A stretch of DNA of 64,000 nucleotides from Streptosporangium oxazolinicum (GCF_039537505.1 NZ_BAABAQ010000007.1:359673-423672), one strand, 5' to 3'; positions 29,785 through 37,714 are shown, counted from the first letter of the stretch. The notes: generated by a model not told the origin, from the letters alone. Numbers and translations: made by a program.

Positions 29785-30342
29785 TCAGCCGCAGGTCGGC
29801 GGCGGGGCCCGCCCGTTGAGCGCGTACCGCAACAGCGCGGATCGCAACAGCGGAGGGGCGGGGGAGCTCGTGAGCCAGGGGCGGGCGGGTTGGGATGGTT
29901 GGCACCGGATCCTCAGCAGGCGGCGCAGCCGGACGGCGAGGCGGCGCAGCACCGCCCACAGCGCGGCCTCGCCGCGCGCCAGCCACAGCGCGGCCAGCGC
30001 TCCGGCCCAGCCGTGCGCCACCACCATGCCCAGGCCGGGGACGAGCCCGGAACCCGGGTGCGGGTGCCCGCCGGCCTCGGCCAGCGGCGCGATGAGGTGA
30101 ACGGTGGAGAAGAGCAGGTGCAGCGCCACCTGTGTGGCCGCCAGCAACGGCCAGATCGTCGCCAGGCCGCGTTCGCCGCCGGTCGCGGGCAGCGCCATCA
30201 GGAACGCCAGTGCCAGGGCGGACGCCGCCGCCGGCGCGGAGACGACGCCCCCGCCCAGGAGGTGGGCGAGCACGCCGAGTCCCAGGCACACCACGGCGAA
30301 GGCCGCGGCGCGGGCCAGGCGGAGCGTCAGGGGTGCTGGCAT
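29785..30342 (-). CDS. Polytopic membrane protein, paralog of the one at 30717-31283
   Basis: The 185-aa protein has about four to five hydrophobic helices, a His/Pro loop (STVHLIAPLAEAGGHPHPGSG), then GMVVAHGWAGALAALWLARGEAALWAVLRRL, and a basic C-terminal tail of about 50 residues. The block GLGMVVAHGWAGALAALWLARGEAALW corresponds to GLGMTVVHLVVALGTGWWLHRGESAVW in the upstream paralog. The histidine-containing loops at matching places suggest metal handling, consistent with the importer just downstream (51 bp). Function is unknown. Confidence 0.7.
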   Translation of the reverse strand: MPAPLTLRLARAAAFAVVCLGLGVLAHLLGGGVVSAPAAASALALAFLMALPATGGERGLATIWPLLAATQVALHLLFSTVHLIAPLAEAGGHPHPGSGLVPGLGMVVAHGWAGALAALWLARGEAALWAVLRRLAVRLRRLLRIRCQPSQPARPWLTSSPAPPLLRSALLRYALNGRAPPPTCG

Positions 30343-30352
30343 GGGCGGCGGA

Positions 30353-30574
30353 TCATTCCGTGCCGCCGGGGAGCCCCTGGCGGGAGGTCGGCGGCCGGGT
30401 GTCCGCGCCGATCAGCGTGGACGCGGCGAGCGCGATGGGGGCCCTCCGGTCGTCGGCCGCGCGGACAGGGCCGCCGGTCACCACGAGCACGGCGGACAGG
30501 ACGGGCGGGGCGGACAGGACGCGGTACGGCGTGGTACCGGCGGTCGTGCGGACAGGTCGTGGCGGGGGCGCCAT
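30353..30574 (-). CDS. Possible small secreted protein between the paralogous membrane genes
   Basis: The 73-aa frame starts at ATG 30574, preceded by GGAG at a normal distance, and ends 11 bp before the next gene. It has a hydrophobic stretch (VLSAPPVLSAVLVVTG) followed by VRAAD, like a signal peptide with cleavage after the alanine. The mature part is short and has no motif. Position and spacing within a tight operon argue for a real gene, composition only weakly. Confidence 0.35.
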   Translation of the reverse strand: MAPPPRPVRTTAGTTPYRVLSAPPVLSAVLVVTGGPVRAADDRRAPIALAASTLIGADTRPPTSRQGLPGGTE

Positions 30575-30716
30575 CGTGGGCTCCAGAAGGGGACCTTTCG
30601 CCGTGCCCTCGGCGCGGACCGGCGAGAACGGAAGGGACGCCTCCGCTCAGCAGGCTCAGCAGGAGGGCGTCGTGGTCACGGGGGCACGCCGCCGCCGGAC
30701 CCTTCCTTCGGGTCCC

Positions 30717-31283
30717 TCAGCCGGCGTGTCGCGGCGCGGGCGGGCCACGCCGCCGCAACACCGGCAGGATCTCCCAGCCGCCGTACGGCCGCACCTCGGC
30801 GGCAGGGACGGCCCGCCACACCGGCGAGGCCACCTCGGCGGGGACGGCGAACAGCAACCGGATCAGCGGCCTCGGCCCGCCGTACAGGCGGATCATCAGC
30901 CACACCGCGCTCTCACCCCGGTGCAGCCACCACCCGGTGCCCAGCGCCACCACCAGATGGACCACCGTCATGCCCAGCCCGGAATGGCCGTGCTCAACGG
31001 ACGACATCGCGTGCGAGGCGGGCGCGGCGCGGCCGAACAGCTCGTGCAGCAGGATCTGCGCGCCGGTGGTCGCGCCCAGCACGACCTCCACCCCGCGTTC
31101 GCGCCCGTTCAGCGCGTACGCCACGCAAAAAGCGATCAGCGCGCCCAGGACGGCCAGGTGCGGCGGGATCAGGCCGCCCCCGGCCAGGGCGTGGCCGCCC
31201 GCGGAGACCACGAGGCACATCGTCGCGAAGACGACGGCTCGTGGCACGCGCAGCGCCGACGCCGTAGGGGTCACACACGACAT
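30717..31283 (-). CDS. Polytopic membrane protein with His-bearing loop, first gene of the metal-transport transcript
   Basis: I start at ATG 31283 (MSCVTPTASALRVPRAVV), giving 188 aa with about four transmembrane helices. The loop HELFGRAAPASHAMSSVEHGHSG contains four histidines, followed by the paralog block GLGMTVVHLVVALGTGWWLHRGESAVWLMIRLYGG. The C-terminal tail is hydrophilic and basic. It appears to be the promoter-proximal gene of the minus-strand set ending with the metal importer. A 19-bp palindrome lies 32 bp upstream. Function unknown; metal sensing or transfer is suggested by the histidines and context. Confidence 0.7.
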   Translation of the reverse strand: MSCVTPTASALRVPRAVVFATMCLVVSAGGHALAGGGLIPPHLAVLGALIAFCVAYALNGRERGVEVVLGATTGAQILLHELFGRAAPASHAMSSVEHGHSGLGMTVVHLVVALGTGWWLHRGESAVWLMIRLYGGPRPLIRLLFAVPAEVASPVWRAVPAAEVRPYGGWEILPVLRRRGPPAPRHAG

Positions 31284-31314
31284 CCTGTCAGCCGGGTAGC
31301 CCGCCGAGAAGACC

Positions 31315-31333
31315 GAAACAGCGATCATGTTTC
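31315..31333. promoter_or_regulatory. 19-bp palindrome upstream of the membrane protein/metal importer genes
   Basis: GAAACA (31315-31320) and TGTTTC (31328-31333) flank a 7-bp centre, GCGATCA. The element lies 32 bp upstream of the first gene of the metal-transport set, in a place suited to a repressor. It is broadly Zur-like in length and AT-rich arms, but does not match the rpmB2 box closely. Confidence 0.45.
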
Positions 31334-31444
31334 CGGCCGTCGCGGCCGGGGGCGTGAACCTCATGCCCGCACACCCGGATCCCGCAGGTCAGCGAGATCC
31401 GGCCGGGATTTCCCCCTGCCGGGTGGAACCCCGGGTTCGGTCCT

Positions 31445-33232
31445 CTAGCGCGACTCCCACGCCTCCCAGAGGCGGGCGTACCGGCCCCCGGCGGCGATCA
31501 GCCGGTCGTGGGGCCCCTCCTCGACGATCCGCCCGTGCTCCAGGACGACGACACGATCGGCGGAGACGGCCTGGGTCAGCCGGTGCGCCACGACCAGGGT
31601 GGTCCTGCCGAGGGTGGCCGCGGCGGCCGAGTCCTCCAGCACGCGCGCGCCCATGCTGCCCGCCTCCGCGGTGGCCTCGTCCAGTACGGCGACGGCCGGG
31701 TCGGCCAGTACCAGGCGGGCCAGGGCGAGCTGCTGGGCCTGGGCGGGTGACACCTCGTGGCCGCCCTCGCCGACCACCGTGTCGAGGCCCTCGGGCAACG
31801 CCAGCGCCCACGACAGTGCCCCGACCGTCTCCAGTGCCGAGGCGACCTGCTCGGCCGTCGCGCCGGGGCGGGCCAGGCGCAGGTCCTCGACGAGAGGCCC
31901 GGCGAAGACGTGGGTCTCCTGCGTGATGATCGCGACGTGTCCGCGCAGCCTCGCCGTGCTCAGCGACGAGGGGGCGACCCCGCCGATCAGCACGCCGCCG
32001 CCGGTCGGGTTCAGCGACCCGGCCGCGACGGCGGCCAGGGTCGACTTGCCCGCGCCCGTCGAGCCGACCAGGGCCACCCGGGTCCCGGCGGGGACGCGCA
32101 GGGTGACGCCGTGCAGGACCTCGGTGGAGCCGTCGTAGCTGAAGCGCACGTCGGTCAGGTCGAGCGAGGCGTCGGCCGGCGCCGGTCCCCCCTCGGACTC
32201 CGGCCCGGCCTCCGGTTCGGGTTCGGGTTCCGGTTCGGGCTCCAGGTGGGCGACGCCGACCAGCCTGGCCAGGCTCGCCCCGGCCGCCTGCACCTCGTCG
32301 AAGACGAACAGCAACAGGCCGATCGGGTTGAACAGCCGGTGGAACAACACGGCCGCGGCGGCGGCCTCGCCGACGGTGACGGCGTCCGCGCGCACCAGCA
32401 GGAAACCGGCGACCAGGATGGTGGTCAGGCCGCAGAACTCGGCCCTGTTGACCCGGCCCACGAACCGGGTGAACAGGTCCAGCACCCCCACCGACACCTC
32501 TTTCGACTCGTGCGAGGCGGTCTCGATGGCGCGCAGGTGGCTTGCCTCCAGGCGGTAGGCGTGGACCGTGCGCACCCCCTGCATGCTCTCCACCAGCCGC
32601 TGCGACGAGCGCGCGACCGCGACGCGCTCTCTCGCGTAGTGGGGGGCGGCGCGGGGGAGGTACCAGCGCAGCGCCAGCGCGTACAGCGGCACCGAGACGG
32701 CGCCGGCCAGGCCGAGCCGCCAGTCGAGGCCGACCATCGCGGCCAGGCTCAGCGTGCCGAGCAGGACCGAGGCGATCACGGCGGGGACGACGTCGGAGAC
32801 GGCCCTGGTGACCTCGGCGGCGTCCGCGCTGACGCGCGACAGCAGGTCGCCCTTGCCCGCGCGTTCCAGCCGGGTGAGCGGGAGCGTGAGGGCCCTGGCG
32901 ACCGTACGCTCGCGAAGGGCGGCCAGGATCTGGCCGCCCAGCTTGGCCACCAGGTAGGACGTCAGCCCGGTGGCCGCGCCGCCGACGAGGGCCGACAGCG
33001 CGATGGCCACGGCGACCGCGACGATCACCGAGGTGCCCGCTTGCTCGCGCACGCGGTCGACGAGGATGCCCATCACGTACGCGGGGATGACCGACGCCGT
33101 CGCGCCGAGCACGCCCACCAGCAGCGTCACGGCCACCGTGCCGCGGCGTTCGCGCAGGTGGGCGCGCAGCCAGCGCCAGGTCTCGGCGCCGTCCGCGACC
33201 GGAAGCAGGTCCCCTTCCCGCGGTGTGCTCAT
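31445..33232 (-). CDS. ABC exporter-fold half transporter, subunit with intact Walker A/B and degenerate signature
   Basis: I start at ATG 33232, overlapping the stop of the partner gene (ATGA), giving 595 aa. Six transmembrane helices lie in about residues 30-310, then a Glu-Pro repeat linker (LEPEPEPEPEPEAGPESEGG), then the nucleotide-binding domain. Walker A is GSTGAGKST and Walker B AVLDEATAE with the catalytic glutamate. The signature, normally LSGGQ, is VSPAQ. Paired with the partner, whose signature is intact but Walker A lost, it would form a heterodimer with one working ATP site. Iron-box control suggests a siderophore role, like IrtAB or YbtPQ importers, which have this fold, or siderophore export. 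Confidence 0.88.
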   Translation of the reverse strand: MSTPREGDLLPVADGAETWRWLRAHLRERRGTVAVTLLVGVLGATASVIPAYVMGILVDRVREQAGTSVIVAVAVAIALSALVGGAATGLTSYLVAKLGGQILAALRERTVARALTLPLTRLERAGKGDLLSRVSADAAEVTRAVSDVVPAVIASVLLGTLSLAAMVGLDWRLGLAGAVSVPLYALALRWYLPRAAPHYARERVAVARSSQRLVESMQGVRTVHAYRLEASHLRAIETASHESKEVSVGVLDLFTRFVGRVNRAEFCGLTTILVAGFLLVRADAVTVGEAAAAAVLFHRLFNPIGLLLFVFDEVQAAGASLARLVGVAHLEPEPEPEPEPEAGPESEGGPAPADASLDLTDVRFSYDGSTEVLHGVTLRVPAGTRVALVGSTGAGKSTLAAVAAGSLNPTGGGVLIGGVAPSSLSTARLRGHVAIITQETHVFAGPLVEDLRLARPGATAEQVASALETVGALSWALALPEGLDTVVGEGGHEVSPAQAQQLALARLVLADPAVAVLDEATAEAGSMGARVLEDSAAAATLGRTTLVVAHRLTQAVSADRVVVLEHGRIVEEGPHDRLIAAGGRYARLWEAWESR

Positions 33233-34944
33233 CGCTGTACCGCCCGCCGGTAGTCGTCGTCGGTGGCGCCCAGATCGGCGTGTGCCCCCTCGGCGACCAC
33301 CTTGCCGCCGTCGAGTACGAACACCCGGTCGGTGGCGGCGAGCAGGGCGGGGCTTACGGTCACGACCACGGTGGTGAAGGTGTCGTCGCCCTCGGGGTGG
33401 CGCAGGGAGCGCAGGCCCCGGGCGATGCCCTGTTCGGTGACCGCGTCCACGGCGGTGGTCGGGTCGTGCAGCACCAGGATCGGCGGGCGGGCCAGCAGCG
33501 CCCTGGCCAGGGCCACCCGCTGGCGCTGGCCGCCCGACAGGCTCGCCCCCCGCTCCACCACCTGGTGTTCCAGGCCGTCGGGGTGGGCGGCGACCACGTC
33601 GTCGGCCGCCGAGGCGCTCAGGACCGCCGCGAGCTCCTCGGGGTTTTCCGGCCGGCCGCCCACGGTGAGGTTGGTGGCGAGGGTGCCTTCGAACAGGTCG
33701 GTGTGGTGGGGTTCGACGAGGATCCGGCCGCCGGTCCGTACGCTTCCGCCGTACTCGGCGGGACTCACCCGCCCCGACAGCACCCGTACCAGCGCGTCGG
33801 CGTCGGCGGGGCGGTGGGCCATGACGCCGACGAACTCGCCCGGCCCGGCCACCAGGTCCACTCCGGCGAGCGTGTCGTGGCTCAGCCCGGAGACCTCCAG
33901 ACCGGGTGGCCCCTCGTCCGGTGAGCCCGTCGCGCCGGTGCCGCCGGGCGGTGGGCCGTCGGGCAGCAGCGCGGGCGCGCCGGCCACGCGCGCCACCCGG
34001 TCGGCCGAGGCGCGCGCCTCGGCCACCCAGCCGGGGACCAGCGTCAGCGTGCCCACGGGTTCCATCAGGAACTGCGCCAGCCCGATCACCGTCAGGAACT
34101 CCCCGGCGGAGATCTGGCCGCGCAACGCGAACCATCCCGCGAGCACCGCGACCCCGCACGCCAGCAGCGAACCGCCCGCGCCGGAGACGGCCGCGTAGAT
34201 TCCCTGGGTACGGGCGGCCCGCAGCGCGGCCGCCAGCGAGAGCCGGCTGACCCGTACGTACCGCCGGGAGGCCGCCGCCTCGGCGCCGATGCCCCGCAGC
34301 GGCCGGACACCGCTGACCAGGTCGGTCGCGAGGGACGCGGCCTGACCGGCCAGTTCCTGCTGGGCGGCGACGTGGCGGGTGATGTAGGGCGTGCCGACGT
34401 GCAGCGCCAGCAGCGTCAGGGGCGTGGCCACCAGGACGGCCACGCCGAGGGGGATGTCGATGACCAGCAGCGTCGTGGCGCACACCCCCGCCGCGACCAG
34501 TGCCCCGATCGCGCGCGGCAGGTGGTCCAGGAGTGCGGAGGTGTTGTCGGCGTCGTTGGAGGAGATCGTCAGCAGCTCGCCCGTACGCAGGCCGGTGTCC
34601 AGGCCGCGCGGATCGATGATCTTCGCGGCGAGTTCCAGGCGCAGCAGGTGGGCCTCGTGGGCGATGGCGCGCATGAGGGTCCGCGCGCCGTGGCGGTAGG
34701 CCAGGCTCAGGGCGGTGAACAGCGCGGCCAGCGCGGCCAGCCACCACAGCAGCGCCCCGGTGTCGCCCGGACCGGTCGCGCGGTCGACGATCACGCCGAT
34801 GAGGATCGGCACGCTCGCCTCGCACACCTGGTGCAGGCTGATCAGCAGGGTTCCCGCGCCCAGGCGCGCGGCGTTGCGCCGCATGGCCCTGCGCAGAACG
34901 CCCGCCCCGGTCATGGCCGGATCGGTCGTGCGCGTCCCGGTCAT
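33229..34944 (-). CDS. ABC exporter-fold half transporter, subunit with degenerate Walker A and intact signature
   Basis: The 571-aa protein has six transmembrane helices (about residues 25-300) and a nucleotide-binding domain in which the Walker A loop reads GVMAHRPADADALV, without G-x-GK-S/T. Walker B reads ILVLHDPTTAVD, lacking the catalytic glutamate. The signature ASLSGGQRQRVALARALL is intact. This is the complement of the downstream subunit. ATG 34914 is an alternative start. It is the first gene of the pair, about 190 bp downstream of an iron box; the leader contains a 21-bp tandem repeat. Confidence 0.88.
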   Translation of the reverse strand: MTGTRTTDPAMTGAGVLRRAMRRNAARLGAGTLLISLHQVCEASVPILIGVIVDRATGPGDTGALLWWLAALAALFTALSLAYRHGARTLMRAIAHEAHLLRLELAAKIIDPRGLDTGLRTGELLTISSNDADNTSALLDHLPRAIGALVAAGVCATTLLVIDIPLGVAVLVATPLTLLALHVGTPYITRHVAAQQELAGQAASLATDLVSGVRPLRGIGAEAAASRRYVRVSRLSLAAALRAARTQGIYAAVSGAGGSLLACGVAVLAGWFALRGQISAGEFLTVIGLAQFLMEPVGTLTLVPGWVAEARASADRVARVAGAPALLPDGPPPGGTGATGSPDEGPPGLEVSGLSHDTLAGVDLVAGPGEFVGVMAHRPADADALVRVLSGRVSPAEYGGSVRTGGRILVEPHHTDLFEGTLATNLTVGGRPENPEELAAVLSASAADDVVAAHPDGLEHQVVERGASLSGGQRQRVALARALLARPPILVLHDPTTAVDAVTEQGIARGLRSLRHPEGDDTFTTVVVTVSPALLAATDRVFVLDGGKVVAEGAHADLGATDDDYRRAVQR

Positions 34945-35055
34945 GCTCGCGCCTTGGCGGTGCCCGGGGCGAGGCCCGGCGCGTACGCGACGACCGGCGG
35001 ACCCAGGCAGACCCGGAGCCGGCCTGTACGGGGTGCGGGGGGCATGGGAGGCTCT

Positions 35056-35097
35056 TTCGTGGCGGCTCTGGACGAGTTCGTGGCGGCTCTGGACGAG
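35056..35097. repeat. Perfect 21-bp tandem duplication in the ABC-pair leader
   Basis: TTCGTGGCGGCTCTGGACGAG (21 bp, written here as one unit of 20 plus G) occurs at 35056-35076 and again directly at 35077-35097. It lies between the iron box and the first ABC gene. The plus strand could read a 34-aa peptide across it (35044-35148), which I do not support. Confidence 0.8.
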
Positions 35098-35125
35098 CGA
35101 AGCGGGGACGGAGAGCTCGCCTGCG

Positions 35126-35144
35126 ATAGGTTAGCCTGTCCTAA
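35126..35144. promoter_or_regulatory. Iron box (IdeR/DmdR-type) of the ABC-pair operon
   Basis: ATAGGTTAGCCTGTCCTAA matches the 19-bp consensus TTAGGTTAGGCTAACCTAA at 16 positions. A further half-site-like stretch (TTAAGGGGAGCCTAAT) follows to 35160, perhaps a second overlapping site. Iron-dependent repression of the ABC pair is the expected result. Confidence 0.75.
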
Positions 35145-35160
35145 TTAAGGGGAGCCTAAT

Positions 35161-35660
35161 CGGGTCCGGTGGGTTTCCACAAACCGGGACGTCGCGCGGT
35201 CGGCGGGAACGCCCGAGCTCCGGCGGCCGTCATCGGCGGCCCGAGAGGCCGAGAGCGTCGGTCGTGTCCGGGCCTTCCGCATCCGGGCCCCCCGTGTCCA
35301 GGTTCTCCGTGGCCGAGCCTTTGATGTCCGGGCCTTCGTGGTCGCCGGGTCGCCGTCGCCGTACGGCCGAACGGCGTGCCACCTCCGCCATCGGCCTGGC
35401 CGCCGGCGCGCGCGGCACGGTGAACCCCGCAGCCGCTCGTTGGTGATCGGGTTCTCGGCAGACCAGATCGTCGACGAGCGTTCATCTCTGTGCGGGGTCC
35501 GTTGCGAGACCGCGATAACGAGAAGCGGTTCCAGGACCCTCTCGCCGAGCTCACCCTGAGTAGCTGATCTCGGTGAGGGCGCTGGCGGACAGCGGGATCG
35601 GCGCCCATGCCGGCTGAGCACGCCCCGGGGGTTGACCGGCCGGCACCCCTCGTCCTATAT
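35161..35660. other. Intergenic region of about 500 bp, no supported gene
   Basis: Several overlapping short frames on both strands have high-GC shadow character and no recognisable product. A run of imperfect repeats of about 12-20 bp (variants of GTCCGGGCCTTC, 35266-35340) would encode an Asp/Gly-rich stretch on the minus strand, which I do not call. No tRNA or hairpin of note was seen. Confidence 0.4.
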
Positions 35661-35697
35661 TCAACATATTGGTTGATAAAGGAAGTGGTTGTACAAC
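35661..35697. promoter_or_regulatory. Paired palindromes at the ArsR-family gene start
   Basis: TCAAC-N6-GTTGA (35661-35676) is an AT-rich inverted repeat of the kind bound by ArsR/SmtB proteins. A perfect 10-bp palindrome, GTTGTACAAC (35688-35697), abuts the ATG at 35698. Both share the half-site TCAAC/ACAAC. Autoregulation is inferred. Confidence 0.5.
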
Positions 35698-36042
35698 ATG
35701 GATGTTGACGATCTGGATGAGCGGCTGGACCGCGCGTTCACCGCACTGGGCGATCCCGTCCGGCGCGCGATGATCGCCCGGCTGTCGCGTGGCGAGGCGA
35801 CCGTGAACGAGCTGGCCGAACCCTTCTCCATCACCAAGCAGGCCGTCTCGCGCCACATCCACGTACTGGAGACGGCCGGGCTGATCACCCGCAGCCGCGA
35901 TGCCCAACGCCGGCCGTGCCACCTGAACGCGGCCGCCCTGGAGGAGCTGACCGGCTGGATCGACACCTACCGGCTGCTCGCCGAGCAGCGCCACCGCCGC
36001 ATGGACGCGGTCCTGGAGAACATGAAGGAGCAGGACAAGTGA
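35698..36042 (+). CDS. ArsR-family transcriptional regulator (SRPBCC-associated type)
   Basis: The 114-aa protein has the winged helix ALGDPVRRAMIARLSRGEATVNELAEPFSITKQAVSRHIHVLETAGLI in sense order and a basic wing (TRSRDAQRRPCHLNAAAL). The metal-binding ELCVCDL motif of ArsR/CadC is absent. It is the subgroup that precedes AHSA1/SRPBCC genes. The start is ATG 35698; an upstream TTG would place the ribosome site too close. Its stop overlaps the next gene (GTGA). Confidence 0.87.
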   Translation: MDVDDLDERLDRAFTALGDPVRRAMIARLSRGEATVNELAEPFSITKQAVSRHIHVLETAGLITRSRDAQRRPCHLNAAALEELTGWIDTYRLLAEQRHRRMDAVLENMKEQDK

Positions 36043-36503
36043 ACGAGACGACGATCACCGCCCAGCCCGGCACGCCGTTCATCGACATCGTGCGGGAGTT
36101 CGACGCGCCCCCGGCCCTGGTGTTCCGTGTCTGGACCGACCCCGAGCTCGTCCCGCAGTGGCTGGGGCCCTCCGGAACGACCCTGACCCTGATCGAGTAC
36201 GAGGCGACCCCGGGTGGCCGCTACAGCTACATCCACCGTGACCAGAGCGGTGAACACCGCTTCCGTGGCGTGTTCCACACCGTCGTGGCGGGCGAGCGGA
36301 TCGTGCAGACCTTCCAGTACGACGGCTGGCCCCACGACGTCAGCCTGGAGACGCTGACCTTCGAGGACCTCGGCGGACGCACCCGCGTGCACACCCACGC
36401 GGTGTTCGGCTCGGTGGACAGCCGTGACGCGATGATCGAAAGCGGCATGGAGCACGGCGTTCACGACTCGATGGCACGCCTGGACCAGCTGCTGGCCCGA
36501 TGA
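36039..36503 (+). CDS. SRPBCC (AHSA1-like) domain protein
   Basis: The 154-aa protein from GTG 36039 has the START/Bet v1-like fold: DIVREFDAPPALVFRVWTDPELVPQWLGP at the start, GGRYSYIHRDQSGEHRFRGVFHTV in the middle, and the closing helix ESGMEHGVHDSMARLDQLLA. Such proteins bind hydrophobic ligands and are regularly co-transcribed with an ArsR-type regulator; the ligand is unknown. Overlapping starts couple it to both neighbours. Confidence 0.87.
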   Translation: MNETTITAQPGTPFIDIVREFDAPPALVFRVWTDPELVPQWLGPSGTTLTLIEYEATPGGRYSYIHRDQSGEHRFRGVFHTVVAGERIVQTFQYDGWPHDVSLETLTFEDLGGRTRVHTHAVFGSVDSRDAMIESGMEHGVHDSMARLDQLLAR

Positions 36504-36772
36504 CCGCGCCGGACCGGCGAAGCGACCTTCAGATGACACTGGTGTGCGCCGTGATCGGAATCGTGCTCGCAGTGGCGCTGCGACGCTGGGCCGCGACCCC
36601 CAGGCGCACGTTCGTGACGGTCACCGTCGCGCTCACCGTGCTGTCGGTCGTGCCCGACCTGCTCATCCCGGCGGCGCCCTCGACCAAGGCGATCCTCATG
36701 CTCACCCACCTGGTCGCCGCGGCGATCGTCATTCCGCTCATCGCCGGCCGGCTGCCCGCCCGCACCCGCTGA
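36500..36772 (+). CDS. Small membrane protein, DUF6069-like
   Basis: The 90-aa protein starts with ATG overlapping the SRPBCC stop (ATGA). It has three hydrophobic segments (LVCAVIGIVLAVAL, VTVTVALTVLSVV and HLVAAAIVIPLIAG), the layout of DUF6069 proteins. It ends the ArsR-SRPBCC operon. Function unknown. Confidence 0.65.
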   Translation: MTAPDRRSDLQMTLVCAVIGIVLAVALRRWAATPRRTFVTVTVALTVLSVVPDLLIPAAPSTKAILMLTHLVAAAIVIPLIAGRLPARTR

Positions 36773-37020
36773 CCCCGCTCGAACGCCACCCCCACACCTC
36801 TCACCGACACACCGGCGCGACTCCACCGGTCAGGCAGAAGACAGGTGGGGTTGCGTCGGTGGAGCGCTCCGTCACCACCGAAAGTGGGCCAGAGCCGAAA
36901 ACCGTACGGTCCCTGATGACGGGCCGCCGTGGTGAACGCGCGACAGCTCAGCAGATCTTCACGCATGATCGCAGCCTTGTCATCCGCGCGCGGCCGTGAG
37001 GAACCCCGGCCGGTGGGCCG

Positions 37021-37653
37021 TCAAGTCCGGCTGGACCCGCCCTCTCGGTCCGCGGTTCCCGACATCGGGCGGCCCAGCAGGTCCGTGGCGACGGCCGCGA
37101 CGTGCGGGGCCAGGTCGGCGGCCCGCGCCTCGGCCAGGGCGGGGGTGCCGACGACCGAGCGCAGGATGCCGATGCCCACCATCCAGGCGCTGAGCAGCTC
37201 GGCCCGCAGCTCGGCGTCCTCGCCCTCGGCCAGGTCCCGCAGGGCGTTGACGTAGGTGGCGCAGACCTCCTCGCGGATGCGCCGGCGGGCGTCCTCGTGG
37301 GCCGAGGAGCGCAGCATGGCGACCAGGGGGTGCTCGCCGCCGTACTTCGTCCAGTCGTGGTCGACGACCGTGCGCACCATGCGGGCGACCAGCTCCTCCT
37401 GGGGGCCTTCGAGCAGGCCGGCGGGGAGGTCGGTGGCGCTGGCCTCGTCGAAGAGCTGCTTCTTGGAGCCGAAGTAGCGGAAGATGAGGGTGGCGTCGAC
37501 GCCGGAGTCCCTGGCGATGTCGCGGACGCTGGTGGCGTCGTACCCCTCGCGGGCGAAGCGCAGCCTGGCGGCTTCCAGCAGGCGCGCCCGGGTGGCCTCC
37601 CTGTCCCTCTTCGGCACCGCGGGCTCCCTCGCTTGGTCATCGATCGTTGACAT
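37021..37653 (-). CDS. TetR-family transcriptional regulator
   Basis: I start at ATG 37653, giving 210 aa. The N-terminal HTH reads RARLLEAARLRFAREGYDATSVRDIARDSGVDATLIFRYFGSKKQLFDEA, and the C-terminal helical ligand domain follows. It is divergent from the SDR gene, and two copies of one 16-bp near-palindrome lie in between, one over its own start codon, so it likely represses itself and the SDR. Confidence 0.9.
   Translation of the reverse strand: MSTIDDQAREPAVPKRDREATRARLLEAARLRFAREGYDATSVRDIARDSGVDATLIFRYFGSKKQLFDEASATDLPAGLLEGPQEELVARMVRTVVDHDWTKYGGEHPLVAMLRSSAHEDARRRIREEVCATYVNALRDLAEGEDAELRAELLSAWMVGIGILRSVVGTPALAEARAADLAPHVAAVATDLLGRPMSGTADREGGSSRT
37636..37651. promoter_or_regulatory. 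TetR operator copy 1
   Basis: GTCATCGATCGTTGAC is symmetric at 14 of 16 positions and fits GTCAnCGnTCGnTGAC. It overlaps the start codon of the TetR gene. Confidence 0.6.
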
Positions 37654-37684
37654 TCTACGCGGACGCTGTGCTAGGTTCCGATAA

Positions 37685-37700
37685 GTCAGCGTTCGATGAC
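37685..37700. promoter_or_regulatory. TetR operator copy 2
   Basis: GTCAGCGTTCGATGAC fits the same pattern as copy 1 and lies 15 bp upstream of the SDR start. It is embedded in a wider inverted repeat, ATAAGTC (37681-37687) and GACTTAT (37698-37704). Confidence 0.6.
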
Positions 37701-37714
37701 TTATGAGGTGAAAG

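Noticed and set aside
35044..35148. A 34-aa plus-strand peptide (MGGSFVAALDEFVAALDERSG...) built on the 21-bp tandem repeat
   Set aside because: It runs through the iron box on the strand opposite the operon, has no good ribosome site, and its repeat is explained by the DNA duplication.
35145..35621. Overlapping minus-strand frames with Asp/Gly-rich repeats
   Set aside because: Low-complexity, no ribosome site, no conserved segment; the repeats are at the DNA level.
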